From: Hyphomicrobiales bacterium
GTDB taxonomy: Bacteria; Pseudomonadota; Alphaproteobacteria; Rhizobiales; Beijerinckiaceae
DNA length: 62,064 nt
NCBI GenBank assembly: GCA_900470095.1
Contig: UBZM01000084.1
Coordinates: 1-62,064 of the forward strand
Reading direction: 5' to 3'
The notes below the pieces were generated by a model. The model saw only the letters and a program-made list of their open reading frames with translations, was not told the DNA's origin and ran no database searches. Position numbers and translations under genes: made by a program. This document shows positions 36,211-45,545 of the stretch, one piece after another (position 1 is the first letter of the stretch; the number at the start of each line of letters is the position of its first letter).

Positions 36211-37139
36211 CGGGCACCCATCACTTCGCGCAGCCGCGGATCCATGGCTGCCTGGACAAGGTCGCCGAGCAGCGTGCCGAGCATAACCGCAATGGCGAGC
36301 ATCAGCAGGCAGCCCTGGACGAGCGGGTAATCGCGCTGGCCGAGCGCAGTGATCAGCAGCGAACCCAGCCCGGGCCGCGCGAAGACGAACTCGACGGTGA
36401 CCGCGCCGCCGAGGATCCAGCCGATGCGCAGGCCAAGAATGGTGGCGACGGGCATCAACGCATGCTGCAGGACATGGCGGAGCTGGATGCGCCAGAACGG
36501 CAATCCTTTGGCGTAGAGCACGCGAACGAAGTCGCGATTGGCCGTCTCGATCATCGCCGCCCGGGTGACGCGGGCGATCAGCGCGGTGCCGCCGATGCCA
36601 ATGGTCAGCACGGGCAGGACGAGCGCCTCCCAGCTGCGCGCACCGGAAACCGGGAACCATTCGAACTGGACCGCGAACATCAGGATCATCAACAGCCCGA
36701 GCCAGAAGCTCGGAAGGGTCGAGCCGAGCAGGATCAGCCCCATCACGGCCCGGTCGAACAGGCTGTCGCGAAAGGAGGCGGCGAGCACGCCGACCGTGAT
36801 GCCGATGATAGTGGAGAACAGGAAGGCGAGCCCGCCGAGAGCAAGGCTGTGCGGCAGGTTCTCGGCGATCAGCTTCGCCACCGGCTGGCGCAGCACGATC
36901 GCATCACCAAGGTCGCCGGTGACGACCTTGCCGAGCCAGCGCAGATATTGGGCAATGAGGGGCTGATCCAGCCCGTATCGCGCAATCATCTGCGCCTGCT
37001 GCTCGGGCGACGACCCGACCTGGATGATGTGGTCGAGCGGGTCGCCCGGCACGAGATGGATGATCAGGAAGATCACCAGCGACACGGCCAGGAAAACCGG
37101 CACGAGCAGAAGCAGTCGCTTGATCGCGAATTGAAGCAA
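36207..37139 (-). CDS. Peptide-type ABC transporter permease (DppB-like), second system
   Basis: A 310-residue permease starting MLQFAIKRLLLLVPVFLAVS, the usual DppB first helix. It has IIHLVPGDPLDHI and the RYGLDQPLIAQYLRWLG periplasmic segment typical of the family, and the LYAKGLPFWRIQLRHVLQHA loop near the C-terminus. It follows the receptor gene by 36 bases and is coupled to the DppC-like gene by an ATGA overlap. Confidence 0.95.
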   Translation of the reverse strand: MLQFAIKRLLLLVPVFLAVSLVIFLIIHLVPGDPLDHIIQVGSSPEQQAQMIARYGLDQPLIAQYLRWLGKVVTGDLGDAIVLRQPVAKLIAENLPHSLALGGLAFLFSTIIGITVGVLAASFRDSLFDRAVMGLILLGSTLPSFWLGLLMILMFAVQFEWFPVSGARSWEALVLPVLTIGIGGTALIARVTRAAMIETANRDFVRVLYAKGLPFWRIQLRHVLQHALMPVATILGLRIGWILGGAVTVEFVFARPGLGSLLITALGQRDYPLVQGCLLMLAIAVMLGTLLGDLVQAAMDPRLREVMGAR

Positions 37140-37175
37140 GGCGCCCTCTCCCGCTCGAACCGGTCCACGAACCCG

Positions 37176-38759
37176 TCAGTTGACGGGTTCGATATCGACG
37201 ATCGACTGGCTCGACAGACCCGAACCGCGGATCTTCTCCGGCATGGTGACGCGCTTGCCGTGAGCAAAGAGCTGGACCGGCTGGTAGATCGGCGCGAACG
37301 GATACTGGGACAACACGTATTCGTGGTACTTGGTGAAGTTGACGACGCGCTCATCCCAATTGCGCGACTTGTTCATGGCGATGTCGTTCAGCTTCTCGGC
37401 CTCGGGATCGTTGAACATCGAGACATTGGGATAGCCGAGGCGCTTGGCGCTGAAGAACCAGTCGACGATATCGGCATTGGTCCAGAGATAGGCGCGGACC
37501 GCGAGCTGGTGGTCGGTCTTCTTGCGGTATTGCGAATTGATCGTGCTTGAATCGAGGATCGTGATGTCGGCCTGCATGCCGACCGCCTTGAGCTGGGCTT
37601 GAAGAACCTCGGCCAGTCGCTTGAATTCCGTGCCGTTCTGGGCCCAGAACTTGACTTGGAGCGGCTTGCCGTCCTTGACGCGGATACCGTTGGGGCCGAG
37701 CTTCCAGCCGGCCTCGTCGAAAAGCCGCTTCGAGCGCTCGGGGTCGTAGCTGATCTTGTATTTCGGATCGACCTTGGACTCCTGCAGCGAGGAGATCAGG
37801 AAGGTGTCGGCCACTTCGCCGAGCCCGCCATAGAGGCTCTTCATGATCTCCGCCTGGTTCACGGCGAAGGCGGTCGCCTCGCGAACCTTGATGTCGGTGA
37901 AGGGCTCCACGCTGGTGTTGATCGGCATGTAGACCAGCTCGGTGCCCGGGATGGTCACCACCTTGATCGACTTGTCCGCCTGCATGCGCGGCAGGAAGTC
38001 CGTGGGGACGGCGACGATCAGGTCGGCGCCACCGGTCTTCAGCTCGAGATAGGCAGTCGATTCCTCTGCGATCTCACGAAAGGTCAGCTTCTTGAACTTG
38101 GCCGGCCCCTGGTTCTTCGAAAGGTCGGAGGCCCAGGCGTAGTCGTCATTGCGGACCAGCACGGTCTGCTGGCCGACCGTGAACTGCTGCAGCTTGTAGG
38201 GGCCGGTGCCGACGGCCTCGCTGACGCCGAATTTGTCGCCGAGCGCCTGATAGGATTTCGGCTCGGGAATGCACATGAACGAGCTCGCGAGGTTCGAGAG
38301 CAGGTTCGGGTCAGGGTTCTTCATGTGGAAGCGCACGGTGAGGTCGTCGATGACCTCGACGCGCTCGATCGCCTCGACGGTGAAGGCGTTCTCCGTGCCC
38401 TTGAACTGCGGCACCCACCATTCGATCGTCTTGGCGTTGAAGGGCTCGCCATTGTGGAACTTCACGCCTGGCTTGAGCTTGAAGGTCCATTGCTTGCCGT
38501 CGGCAGAAGTCTCCCACGACGTCGCAAGCTGGCCGTGGAAGCTCTGGTCGGCATCCTGAAGGACCAGCCGGTCATAGATCAGCGTCGTCGCCGTGTTCAG
38601 CTTCGTCGCCTTGATCGGATTGTAGGTCGGCGCGCCGACCCAGCGTGCCGTCAGCACGAAGGTCGCTTCCTGCGCGACGACAGCCGACAACGCTCCCGAG
38701 ATCGCCGTCCCGGCCAGCGCGAGAGCCAACGCGGCTCCCCTCACCTTCATCTTCGTCAT
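37176..38759 (-). CDS. Peptide-type ABC transporter substrate-binding protein, second system
   Basis: A 527-residue DppA-like receptor with signal peptide MTKMKVRGAALALALAGTAI, cleaved near VVAQ. It has the family block LKPGVKFHNGEPFNAKTIEWW. It lacks the NPGVNRDDNTD motif of the four receptors at 4174-15906, so it belongs to a different subgroup. The ATG at 38759 has an AGAGGGG ribosome site. The open frame reaches 39311, but that part is antisense-like sequence within the RpiR gene. It is first in the receptor-permease-permease-peptidase operon. Confidence 0.94.
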   Translation of the reverse strand: MTKMKVRGAALALALAGTAISGALSAVVAQEATFVLTARWVGAPTYNPIKATKLNTATTLIYDRLVLQDADQSFHGQLATSWETSADGKQWTFKLKPGVKFHNGEPFNAKTIEWWVPQFKGTENAFTVEAIERVEVIDDLTVRFHMKNPDPNLLSNLASSFMCIPEPKSYQALGDKFGVSEAVGTGPYKLQQFTVGQQTVLVRNDDYAWASDLSKNQGPAKFKKLTFREIAEESTAYLELKTGGADLIVAVPTDFLPRMQADKSIKVVTIPGTELVYMPINTSVEPFTDIKVREATAFAVNQAEIMKSLYGGLGEVADTFLISSLQESKVDPKYKISYDPERSKRLFDEAGWKLGPNGIRVKDGKPLQVKFWAQNGTEFKRLAEVLQAQLKAVGMQADITILDSSTINSQYRKKTDHQLAVRAYLWTNADIVDWFFSAKRLGYPNVSMFNDPEAEKLNDIAMNKSRNWDERVVNFTKYHEYVLSQYPFAPIYQPVQLFAHGKRVTMPEKIRGSGLSSQSIVDIEPVN

Positions 38760-38800
38760 GACGCCATTCCCCTCTTTTTTGATTGATGTTGGGTCTTCGT

Positions 38801-39679
38801 TCACTCGACAGGGCCTGAACCATCCCCCACATGCCCCGTGAATCGGCTGTAGAGCGTCGCCATCCTGTTCAGGCGCTCCTCGACGGACGGGCCGAGTTCG
38901 ATGAAGACGCTGTTGACCAGGAGGCTGCCGAGGCTCGCCATCTGCGCGGTCGAGTCCCAGAACTGGTTGAATTCGGTCGAAACCACGAGAACCTCGTCGA
39001 CGAGGTCCCGGCCCCAGTCGCAGAACGCGTCGGTCACGAGCGTGGTCCGGATGCCGGCCTGCTTGGCCTCGCGGGCCAGGAGCTTGGCCATGCGCGAATA
39101 GCGGCGGGCCTCGAAGATCACGAGACAGGGCGACGGCCCGCCTGAAAGCAGCAGCTCGGCGAAATTGCCACCTGCAAGATCGATGAGGTGCACGCCCTCG
39201 CGCAGGTACTGGAGCTGGTTGGCGAGATACTGGGCGAGGCCCCGCTCCGTCTGGAAGCCCGTGACATAGACGGCCGAAGCCGCCGCAAGCCGCCTGGCGA
39301 CCCGCTTCCATTCATCCGTCTGGGCCAGCTCGTAGATGGCCACCAGGCCGGAGATCTCGAGCTGCAGGCCGCGGGCGAGCTGATCCTCGCCGGCCAGGCT
39401 GCGCTGCTGGAAATCGCGTAGCCGGTCGCTGATCAGCCAGGGCCGGTCGCCGATATCCTGCCTGAGCTGTTCCTTGAGATCCTTGAAGCTCTTGTAGCCG
39501 AGCGAACGACAGAAGCGCCCAACCGTCGGCTCGCTGACCTCGACCTTTTCGGCCAGGCTCCCAGCCGTCTCAAACGGGACGCTGTTCAGGCGCGCCAACA
39601 TGTAGCTCGCCAGCGCCTTGTCGGCCTTGGAACCGTCCTCGAGGCAAGCCTGCAGTCTCTGGCGCAGCGTCTGGGTCAT
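38801..39679 (-). CDS. RpiR-family transcriptional regulator (HTH plus SIS domain)
   Basis: A 292-residue regulator. The N-terminal RpiR helix-turn-helix (about residues 25-75, AEKVEVSEPTVGRFCRSLGY) is followed by a SIS fold (about 110-260, VYVTGFQTERGLAQYLANQL, VIFEARRYSRMAKLLA), which usually senses a phosphosugar but in transporter clusters often senses amino-acid-related ligands. It lies 41 bases upstream of the second receptor gene on the same strand and is divergent from the DadA-like gene. It probably regulates both. A TTG at 39703 could add eight residues; the ATG is preferred. Confidence 0.92.
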   Translation of the reverse strand: MTQTLRQRLQACLEDGSKADKALASYMLARLNSVPFETAGSLAEKVEVSEPTVGRFCRSLGYKSFKDLKEQLRQDIGDRPWLISDRLRDFQQRSLAGEDQLARGLQLEISGLVAIYELAQTDEWKRVARRLAAASAVYVTGFQTERGLAQYLANQLQYLREGVHLIDLAGGNFAELLLSGGPSPCLVIFEARRYSRMAKLLAREAKQAGIRTTLVTDAFCDWGRDLVDEVLVVSTEFNQFWDSTAQMASLGSLLVNSVFIELGPSVEERLNRMATLYSRFTGHVGDGSGPVE

Positions 39680-39705
39680 GGGTTTGCCCGGTTGATGGGG
39701 CAATC

Positions 39706-39745
39706 AAGAAATTTTTCTTTCATGGTGTCAAACGATTTTTCTTTT
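39706..39745. promoter_or_regulatory. Candidate RpiR operator: AAGAAA-TT-TTTCTT dyad plus direct repeat
   Basis: A perfect dyad AAGAAA/TTTCTT spans 39706-39719. The 10-base string ATTTTTCTTT occurs at 39711 and again at 39735, 24 bases apart (about two helical turns). Both lie in the 153-base region between the divergent RpiR and DadA-like genes, a markedly AT-rich patch in GC-rich DNA. Operator function is inferred. Confidence 0.45.
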
Positions 39746-39832
39746 CTTGCAAATAGCTGAAAAATGAGGCTTCTCGGACGAGGTCGCCTGCCATTTTGCG
39801 AAGCGCGACGCGACTGATGCCGCCGAGGAGCG

Positions 39833-41098
39833 ATGGGCCAAACGATCAAGCAATCCGACGTCATCGTGCTGGGCGCGGGCATCGTCGGAGTCAGCGTGGC
39901 GCTGCATCTGCAGGCGCGTGGGCGTGCGGTGACGCTGATCGACAAGGGCCTGCCCGGCGCCGAGACCAGCCACGGCAATGCCGGCCTGATCGAGCGCTCT
40001 TCGGTGATTCCCTATGCCTTCCCGCGCGACCTCTCCACGATCCTGGCCTATGCCTCGAACCGCTCGGTCGCGGTGCGCTACCGGCCGGATTTCCTGGCGC
40101 AGATCCTGCCCTGGCTCGCCCGCTACTGGTGGCATTCGGCAAGCGAGCGGCTGAACCGCGCGGCCCAGGAGATGCTGCCGCTGATCGAGCGCTGCATCGG
40201 CGAGCACGAGCATTTCGCGGGGCCGGCCGAGGTCGAGCCGCTGATGCGTCGCGAAGGTTGGATCGAGTATTACCGGTCAGCGCGCAGCTTCGAACGTGCA
40301 GCCGAAGGCGCGGCCGAGCTTGGTCCGTTCCAACTGTCCTATGATGTCCTCGACAGGCAGGCGCTCAATCGCCGGGAGCCCGCCTTGCAGGGCGATATCG
40401 CCGGCGCACTGCACTGGCGCGATCCGGTCACCGTCAGCGATCCCGGCGCCGTGACCCGCGCCTATGCGAAGCTCTTTACGGCGCGTGGCGGCGAGCTCGT
40501 CACCGGCGATGCGAAGGGCCTGGAACAGAACGGCGCGACCTGGGCGATCACGACACCGCGTGCGCAGTATCGCGCCGGAGCGGCCGTCATCGCGCTCGGC
40601 CCCTGGTCGGACGATCTCTGCCGGCGTTTCGGCTATCGTTTCCCGCTCGCCTACAAGCGCGGGTACCACATGCATTACGAGGCGCAGGGCAATGCTGTGC
40701 TGAACCACCCGATCTGCGATGCCGAGGCCGGTTTCGTCCTGTCGCCGATGATGCGCGGCATCCGCCTGACCACAGGCATCGAACTCGCGGCCCGTGACGC
40801 CCCATCCGACACGCGGCAGATGAAGCAGGCGGAGCAGATCGCACGGCGCATCTTCCCGCTCGGCAAGGCGGTGGATCCCGCACCCTGGCGCGGGGCACGT
40901 CCGTGCCTGCCCGACATGAAGCCGATCATCGGCAAGGCGCCACGGCATGACGGGCTCTGGTTCAGCTTCGGCCACGCGCATCACGGCTTTACGCTCGGGC
41001 CCGTCACCGGTCGCCTGCTCGGAGAAATGATGACCGGCGAAGAGCCCTTCACCGACCCGCGCCCCTATGCTGCCGAACGTTTCACCGAGCGGAGCTGA
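39833..41098 (+). CDS. FAD-dependent oxidoreductase, D-amino acid dehydrogenase-like (DAO family)
   Basis: A 421-residue flavoprotein with the dinucleotide motif VLGAGIVGVS at about 12-21, a DAO-family middle region (WIEYYRSARSFERA) and the C-terminal FSFGHAHHGFTLGP block typical of DadA-like enzymes. Such proteins oxidise D-amino acids, or N-alkylated amino acids, to imino or keto acids and pass electrons to the respiratory chain. It is divergent from RpiR and the peptide-type importer, suggesting the imported ligand contains a D- or modified amino acid. Confidence 0.9.
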   Translation: MGQTIKQSDVIVLGAGIVGVSVALHLQARGRAVTLIDKGLPGAETSHGNAGLIERSSVIPYAFPRDLSTILAYASNRSVAVRYRPDFLAQILPWLARYWWHSASERLNRAAQEMLPLIERCIGEHEHFAGPAEVEPLMRREGWIEYYRSARSFERAAEGAAELGPFQLSYDVLDRQALNRREPALQGDIAGALHWRDPVTVSDPGAVTRAYAKLFTARGGELVTGDAKGLEQNGATWAITTPRAQYRAGAAVIALGPWSDDLCRRFGYRFPLAYKRGYHMHYEAQGNAVLNHPICDAEAGFVLSPMMRGIRLTTGIELAARDAPSDTRQMKQAEQIARRIFPLGKAVDPAPWRGARPCLPDMKPIIGKAPRHDGLWFSFGHAHHGFTLGPVTGRLLGEMMTGEEPFTDPRPYAAERFTERS

Positions 41099-41350
41099 AC
41101 GGGGACGGGATGCCGCTCGGTTGCGCTTCGGCGCTTGGCGCGCTGGACACGGCCGGCCATCGGGCGAAGCGGCCGCGAGAGAGGAGCCATTGCATCGGCA
41201 TCCTGATGCGCGACACTCTTCGGCGCATCTTCAGCGATATCGCCGATCCGCCATGGCGAGGTCAGGTACCGCGTAATCAGGCATTCACATTTTGCGTGGT
41301 TCTGTTGCAAACTGAAAGCCAATCGCAATCGCGCTCGCAGTGACAGGCCC

Positions 41351-42127
41351 ATGGATCAGCTCAGTACCCCTCGGCAGGCCGAGATTCTGGCCACGGCGCG
41401 ATTGCAGGGAAAGGTCGGCGTCGACGAGCTGGCCGCTCGCTTCGATGTGAGCCCGCAGACCATCCGCAAGGACCTCAACGAACTGTGCGACCGCAGGCTG
41501 ATGACGCGTATCCATGGCGGCGCCGTCATCGCCTCGGGGGTCGAGAATGTCGCCTATGAGGCCCGCCGCTTCATCGCGCAGGCCGAAAAGCGCGCCATCG
41601 GCGAAGCCGCCGCCCGGCTGATTCCCAACAACGCCTCGCTCTTCATCAATATCGGCACCACGACCGAGGAGGTCGCGCGCGCCTTGATGCAGCATGAGGA
41701 CCTGATGGTCATCACCAACAACCTGAATGTCGCAACGCTGCTGTACCGGCAGCCCAGGATCGATGTGGTGTTGGCCGGGGGGCCGGTCCGGCGCACGGAT
41801 GGCGGGCTGATCGGCTCGAGCACGGCCGAATTCGTCAGCCAGTTCAAGGTCGATTATGCCGTGATCGGAGCCTCGGCCATCGACGAGGACGGTGCGTTGC
41901 TCGATTTCGATTTCCGCGAGGTGAAGATCTCACGCGCGATCATCGACAATGCCCGGCGGGTCATGCTGGTCGCCGACCGGCTGAAGCTGGAGCGCGCAGC
42001 ACCGATCCGCATTGGGCATCTTTCCGAGGTTGACGTCTTCGTCACCGACGAATTGCCCTCGCCGGCGTTGCGAACCCTATGCAAAGGCGAAGCTGTCCAG
42101 CTCGTCGAAGTCGGGCGCCGGGAGTGA
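41351..42127 (+). CDS. glpR: DeoR/GlpR-family transcriptional regulator
   Basis: A 258-residue DeoR-type repressor. The N-terminal helix-turn-helix (VDELAARFDVSPQTIRKDLN, about 22-42) ends with the family RIHGGAV motif, and the C-terminal sensor domain has FINIGTTTEEVA, ITNNLNVA and VLAGGPVRRTDGG. The gene is upstream of glpD on the same strand, and the first half strongly resembles GlpR, the glycerol-3-phosphate-responsive repressor. A dyad related to GlpR sites lies in the 146-base gap to glpD. The 252 bases upstream of the gene show no other feature. Confidence 0.9.
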   Translation: MDQLSTPRQAEILATARLQGKVGVDELAARFDVSPQTIRKDLNELCDRRLMTRIHGGAVIASGVENVAYEARRFIAQAEKRAIGEAAARLIPNNASLFINIGTTTEEVARALMQHEDLMVITNNLNVATLLYRQPRIDVVLAGGPVRRTDGGLIGSSTAEFVSQFKVDYAVIGASAIDEDGALLDFDFREVKISRAIIDNARRVMLVADRLKLERAAPIRIGHLSEVDVFVTDELPSPALRTLCKGEAVQLVEVGRRE

Positions 42128-42187
42128 TCCGCATGGGCGCGCTCGCCCCGTGTTGGCGCAAACTGGCCATGCTGGCGGAGCCATTGC

Positions 42188-42233
42188 TTTCGATTTTAGG
42201 TTCACCTATTCAAAAATCATCATCAAAACGAAA
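42188..42233. promoter_or_regulatory. Candidate GlpR operator and glpD promoter region
   Basis: TTTCGATTTT (42188-42197) and AAAACGAAA (42225-42233) form imperfect inverted half-sites resembling the TTTCG/CGAAA elements of known GlpR operators. They lie in an AT-rich stretch just upstream of glpD. The spacing is longer than in the E. coli consensus. Confidence 0.35.
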
Positions 42234-42273
42234 CCAAACCTGAAGCTATCATCCCGACAGCCGGAGAATCGCC

Positions 42274-43818
42274 GTGACCGCCGCTCCCGAGAATGCCGCC
42301 CAGCCATATGATCTCGCGATCATCGGCGGTGGTGTTAATGGCTGCGGAATCGCGCGCGACGCCTCCGGCCGCGGCGCCTCCGTCATCCTGTTCGAACAGA
42401 GCGACCTCGCCAGCGCGACGTCCTCGGCCTCGACCAAGCTGATCCATGGTGGTCTGCGCTATCTCGAGCATTACGAGTTCCGGCTGGTGCGCGAGGCGCT
42501 GATGGAGCGCGAGGTGCTCTGGCAGCTGGCGCCGCACATCATCCGGCCGCTGCGTTTCGTGTTGCCGCACCACAAGGGCCTGCGCCCGGCCTGGCTGCTG
42601 CGGCTCGGCCTCTTCCTCTATGACCATATTGGCGGTCGAAAACTCCTGCCGCCGACCAGCACCATCGACCTCCGGCAAACCCCGCAGGGCGAGCCGCTGA
42701 AGCCGGAGTTGGTGAAGGCCTTCGAATACTCGGATTGCTGGGTCGAGGATTCGCGGCTCGTCGTGTTGAACGCAGCCGACGCGGCAGCGCGCGGCGCGGA
42801 CATCCACACGCGCACGAAGGTGCTTCATGCCGAACGCGAGGGTGACGTCTGGCGAATCAGCACGGTGCGGGACGGTGTGCGCAACAGCGTCCGCGCCAAG
42901 GCCCTGGTGAATGCGGCCGGGCCCTGGGTCGGGCAGGTGCTGAACGGGATCGTCCGCTCGAACACGCAGGCCGCCGTGCGCATGGTCCAGGGCAGCCATA
43001 TCGTGGTGCGCAAGCTCTACGAGCATGACCGCTGCTATATCTTCCAGAATTCCGACGGCCGGATCGTTTTCGCCATTCCCTATGAGCGCGACTTCACGCT
43101 GATCGGCACGACCGATCGCGACTACCACGGCGACCCGGCGACCGCTTCGGCCACGGCCGAGGAGATCGACTATCTCTGCGCGGCGGCAAGCGAGTATTTC
43201 AAGCAGCCGGTGACGCGCGACGGCGTGGTCTGGACCTATTCCGGCGTCCGGCCGCTCTATGACGACGGCGCCTCGATGGCCCAGGAGGCAACGCGCGATT
43301 ATGTCCTGACGCTCGACGCACCCGAGAGGGAGGCGCCGCTGCTGTCGGTGTTTGGTGGGAAAATCACCACCTATCGCCGACTGGCGGAAGCTGCGATCGA
43401 GCGCCTGGCGCCACATGCCGACTGGGCAAAGAAACCCAGATGGACGGTCACCGGCACCTTGCCGGGCGGCGATTTTCCGGTCACCGGCTTCGATACGCTC
43501 ACCACTTCGATCAGTGCGGCGCATCCGTGGCTGCAGCGAGAGATCGTCACTCGGCTCGTTCGTGCCTATGGTACCCGGGCTCGCGATATCCTTGATGGTG
43601 CAAGTTCGCTTGCGGACCTTGGCCAGCATTTCGGCGCCGATCTCTATGAGCGCGAAGTCCGCTACCTCATGCGCGCGGAATGGGCCGAGAGGGCCGAGGA
43701 TGTGCTCTGGCGCCGGACCAAGCTCGGCCTGAGGCTGTCCGAGGCCGGGGCCGGGACACTCGACGCCTTCATGACCGCGACCGCGGAAGTAGGCCTCGCC
43801 CCTGCGACGCGAGGCTGA
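42274..43818 (+). CDS. glpD: Aerobic glycerol-3-phosphate dehydrogenase
   Basis: A 514-residue membrane-associated FAD enzyme oxidising sn-glycerol 3-phosphate to dihydroxyacetone phosphate and feeding electrons to quinone. It shows the FAD motif IIGGGVNGCGIARDA near the start, ASSTKLIHGGLRYLEHYEF-like SASTKLIHGGLRYLEHYEF, the YSGVRPLYDDGA block and FGGKITTYRRLAEAA. The start is a GTG at 42274 preceded by GGAGA. Length and motif order are normal for GlpD. It is controlled in all likelihood by the adjacent GlpR. Confidence 0.97.
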   Translation: MTAAPENAAQPYDLAIIGGGVNGCGIARDASGRGASVILFEQSDLASATSSASTKLIHGGLRYLEHYEFRLVREALMEREVLWQLAPHIIRPLRFVLPHHKGLRPAWLLRLGLFLYDHIGGRKLLPPTSTIDLRQTPQGEPLKPELVKAFEYSDCWVEDSRLVVLNAADAAARGADIHTRTKVLHAEREGDVWRISTVRDGVRNSVRAKALVNAAGPWVGQVLNGIVRSNTQAAVRMVQGSHIVVRKLYEHDRCYIFQNSDGRIVFAIPYERDFTLIGTTDRDYHGDPATASATAEEIDYLCAAASEYFKQPVTRDGVVWTYSGVRPLYDDGASMAQEATRDYVLTLDAPEREAPLLSVFGGKITTYRRLAEAAIERLAPHADWAKKPRWTVTGTLPGGDFPVTGFDTLTTSISAAHPWLQREIVTRLVRAYGTRARDILDGASSLADLGQHFGADLYEREVRYLMRAEWAERAEDVLWRRTKLGLRLSEAGAGTLDAFMTATAEVGLAPATRG

Positions 43819-43940
43819 CCTCCTCCAGTCCATCCAGGGGCGTGCGAGGCGCGGTTTGCTCCCATGCGCTTGATCAAGCCCTGGGAATGACGCACCACTT
43901 TGCGCCCTGCCCTACGGCTACCGGATTGCGAGTTTCCGCC

Positions 43941-45434
43941 ATGACTGCCTATGCCGAGCTTTCCGCCCATTTCGGCCGCGTCGCCGCCCTGTCCAATGCC
44001 ATCGGCATCCTGCAATGGGACAATGACGCGATGATGCCGAAGGGCGCGGCCGATACGCGGGCCGAGAGCATGGCGTTGCTACATGTGCTGCGCCACGGCA
44101 TGGTGACCGAGCCGCGTATCGGCGATTGGCTGCCAGCGGCCGAGGCCGATACGACGCTTGGCGCCTGGGAGAGGGCCAATCTGCGCGAGATCCGGCGCAG
44201 CTGGGCGGTCGAGACGGCGTTGCCCAGCGATCTGGTCGAAGCATCGAGCAAGGCGGTTTCGGCCTGTGAGATGCGCTGGCGCCAGGCCCGGGCCGATTCC
44301 GATTTTGCCGGCCTGCTGCCCTTTCTGGCCGAGGTGCTCAAGCTTCAGCGCGAGATCGGGCGGGCCAAGGGCGAGCGGCTCGGGCTCTCCCCCTATGATG
44401 CGCTGCTGAATGATTACGAGCCCGGCGGTCGCGCGCAGCGGATCGACGGGCTGTTCGACGATCTCGCGGCCTTCCTGCCGGGGTTCACGCAGGAGGCCTT
44501 GGCAGCGCAGGCCAGGCGGCCTGCGGCCCCGAGGCTGGAAGGGCCCTTTCCGATCGAGGCGCAGCGCCAGCTCGGCCTGAAGATGATGGCGGCGCTCGGC
44601 TATGATTTCGAGCGCGGCCGGCTCGACATCTCGACGCATCCCTTCTGCGGGGGCGCCGACAATGATGTGCGTATCACCACCCGCTATGACGAGGCCGACT
44701 TCACCAAAGCCCTGATGGGGGTCCTGCACGAGACCGGCCATGCCCTCTACGAGCAGGGCCGTCCGCAAGCCTTGTTGAGCCAGCCGGTCAGCCATGCGCG
44801 GGGCATGAGCCTGCATGAGAGCCAGTCGCTGCTGATCGAGATGCAGGCTTGCCGCAGCCACGAATTCATGAGCTTTGCCGCGCCGCTGATGCGGGGCGCC
44901 TTCGGCGCGAGCGGACCGGCCTGGGAGGCCGAGGCGCTGTGGCGCAATGCGACGCGGGTCCAGCCCGGCTTCATCCGCGTCGATGCCGACGAGGTCACCT
45001 ATCCCGCCCATGTCATCCTGCGCTATCGCCTGGAACAAGCCCTGATCGCGGACGCCATGCCGCTCTCGGAGCTGCCCTCGGCCTGGAACGAGCAGATGCG
45101 GGCGCTGCTCGGGATCACGCCGCCGGACGACCGGCTCGGCTGCCTGCAGGACGTGCACTGGCCGAGCGGCGGCTGGGGCTATTTTCCGACCTACACGCTC
45201 GGCGCGATGACGGCGGCGCAGATCTTCGATGCAGCCTGCCGGGCCAAGCCGGAAATCCTGCCCGCCATCGGACGCGGAGATTTCTCTCCGCTCCTCGGCT
45301 GGTTGCGAGCCAACATCCACAGCCAGGGCTCGCTCTACGAGACGGATGAATTGCTGACCCGCGCCACCGGTCGTCCGCTCGATGCCGGAGTGTTCAAGGC
45401 GCATCTGCGCCGACGCTATATCGGAGAATTGTGA
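43941..45434 (+). CDS. M32-family carboxypeptidase (thermostable carboxypeptidase type)
   Basis: A 497-residue cytoplasmic zinc carboxypeptidase. The catalytic HETGH is at 263-267, and the third metal ligand is probably Glu293 in the HESQS block. Other family marks are the IGILQWDNDAMMP opening, the ISTHPFCGGADNDVRITTRYD segment and the C-terminal NIHSQGSLY. M32 enzymes remove C-terminal residues broadly, excluding proline. The ATG at 43941 gives the usual N-terminus; the frame upstream overlaps glpD. It is 122 bases after glpD, probably an independent unit. Confidence 0.96.
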   Translation: MTAYAELSAHFGRVAALSNAIGILQWDNDAMMPKGAADTRAESMALLHVLRHGMVTEPRIGDWLPAAEADTTLGAWERANLREIRRSWAVETALPSDLVEASSKAVSACEMRWRQARADSDFAGLLPFLAEVLKLQREIGRAKGERLGLSPYDALLNDYEPGGRAQRIDGLFDDLAAFLPGFTQEALAAQARRPAAPRLEGPFPIEAQRQLGLKMMAALGYDFERGRLDISTHPFCGGADNDVRITTRYDEADFTKALMGVLHETGHALYEQGRPQALLSQPVSHARGMSLHESQSLLIEMQACRSHEFMSFAAPLMRGAFGASGPAWEAEALWRNATRVQPGFIRVDADEVTYPAHVILRYRLEQALIADAMPLSELPSAWNEQMRALLGITPPDDRLGCLQDVHWPSGGWGYFPTYTLGAMTAAQIFDAACRAKPEILPAIGRGDFSPLLGWLRANIHSQGSLYETDELLTRATGRPLDAGVFKAHLRRRYIGEL

Positions 45435-45545
45435 CATCACCTGCAAATAGTCTGGCGGGAATGTAAGATATCTTCCACAATCGCTGACGAGCCAGGCGCG
45501 GCACTCCAGCGCCCGGCTCCCTTTGTCACGGTGCAAGAGGTCTAC

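Noticed and set aside
38760..39311. An apparent fusion of extra N-terminal sequence to the receptor at 37176
   Set aside because: It lies out of frame within the RpiR gene and would hide a good signal peptide starting at 38759.
41099..41350. Short frames between the DadA-like and glpR genes
   Set aside because: Frames of 65-80 codons lack ribosome sites and recognisable sequence; the region is best seen as the glpR upstream region.
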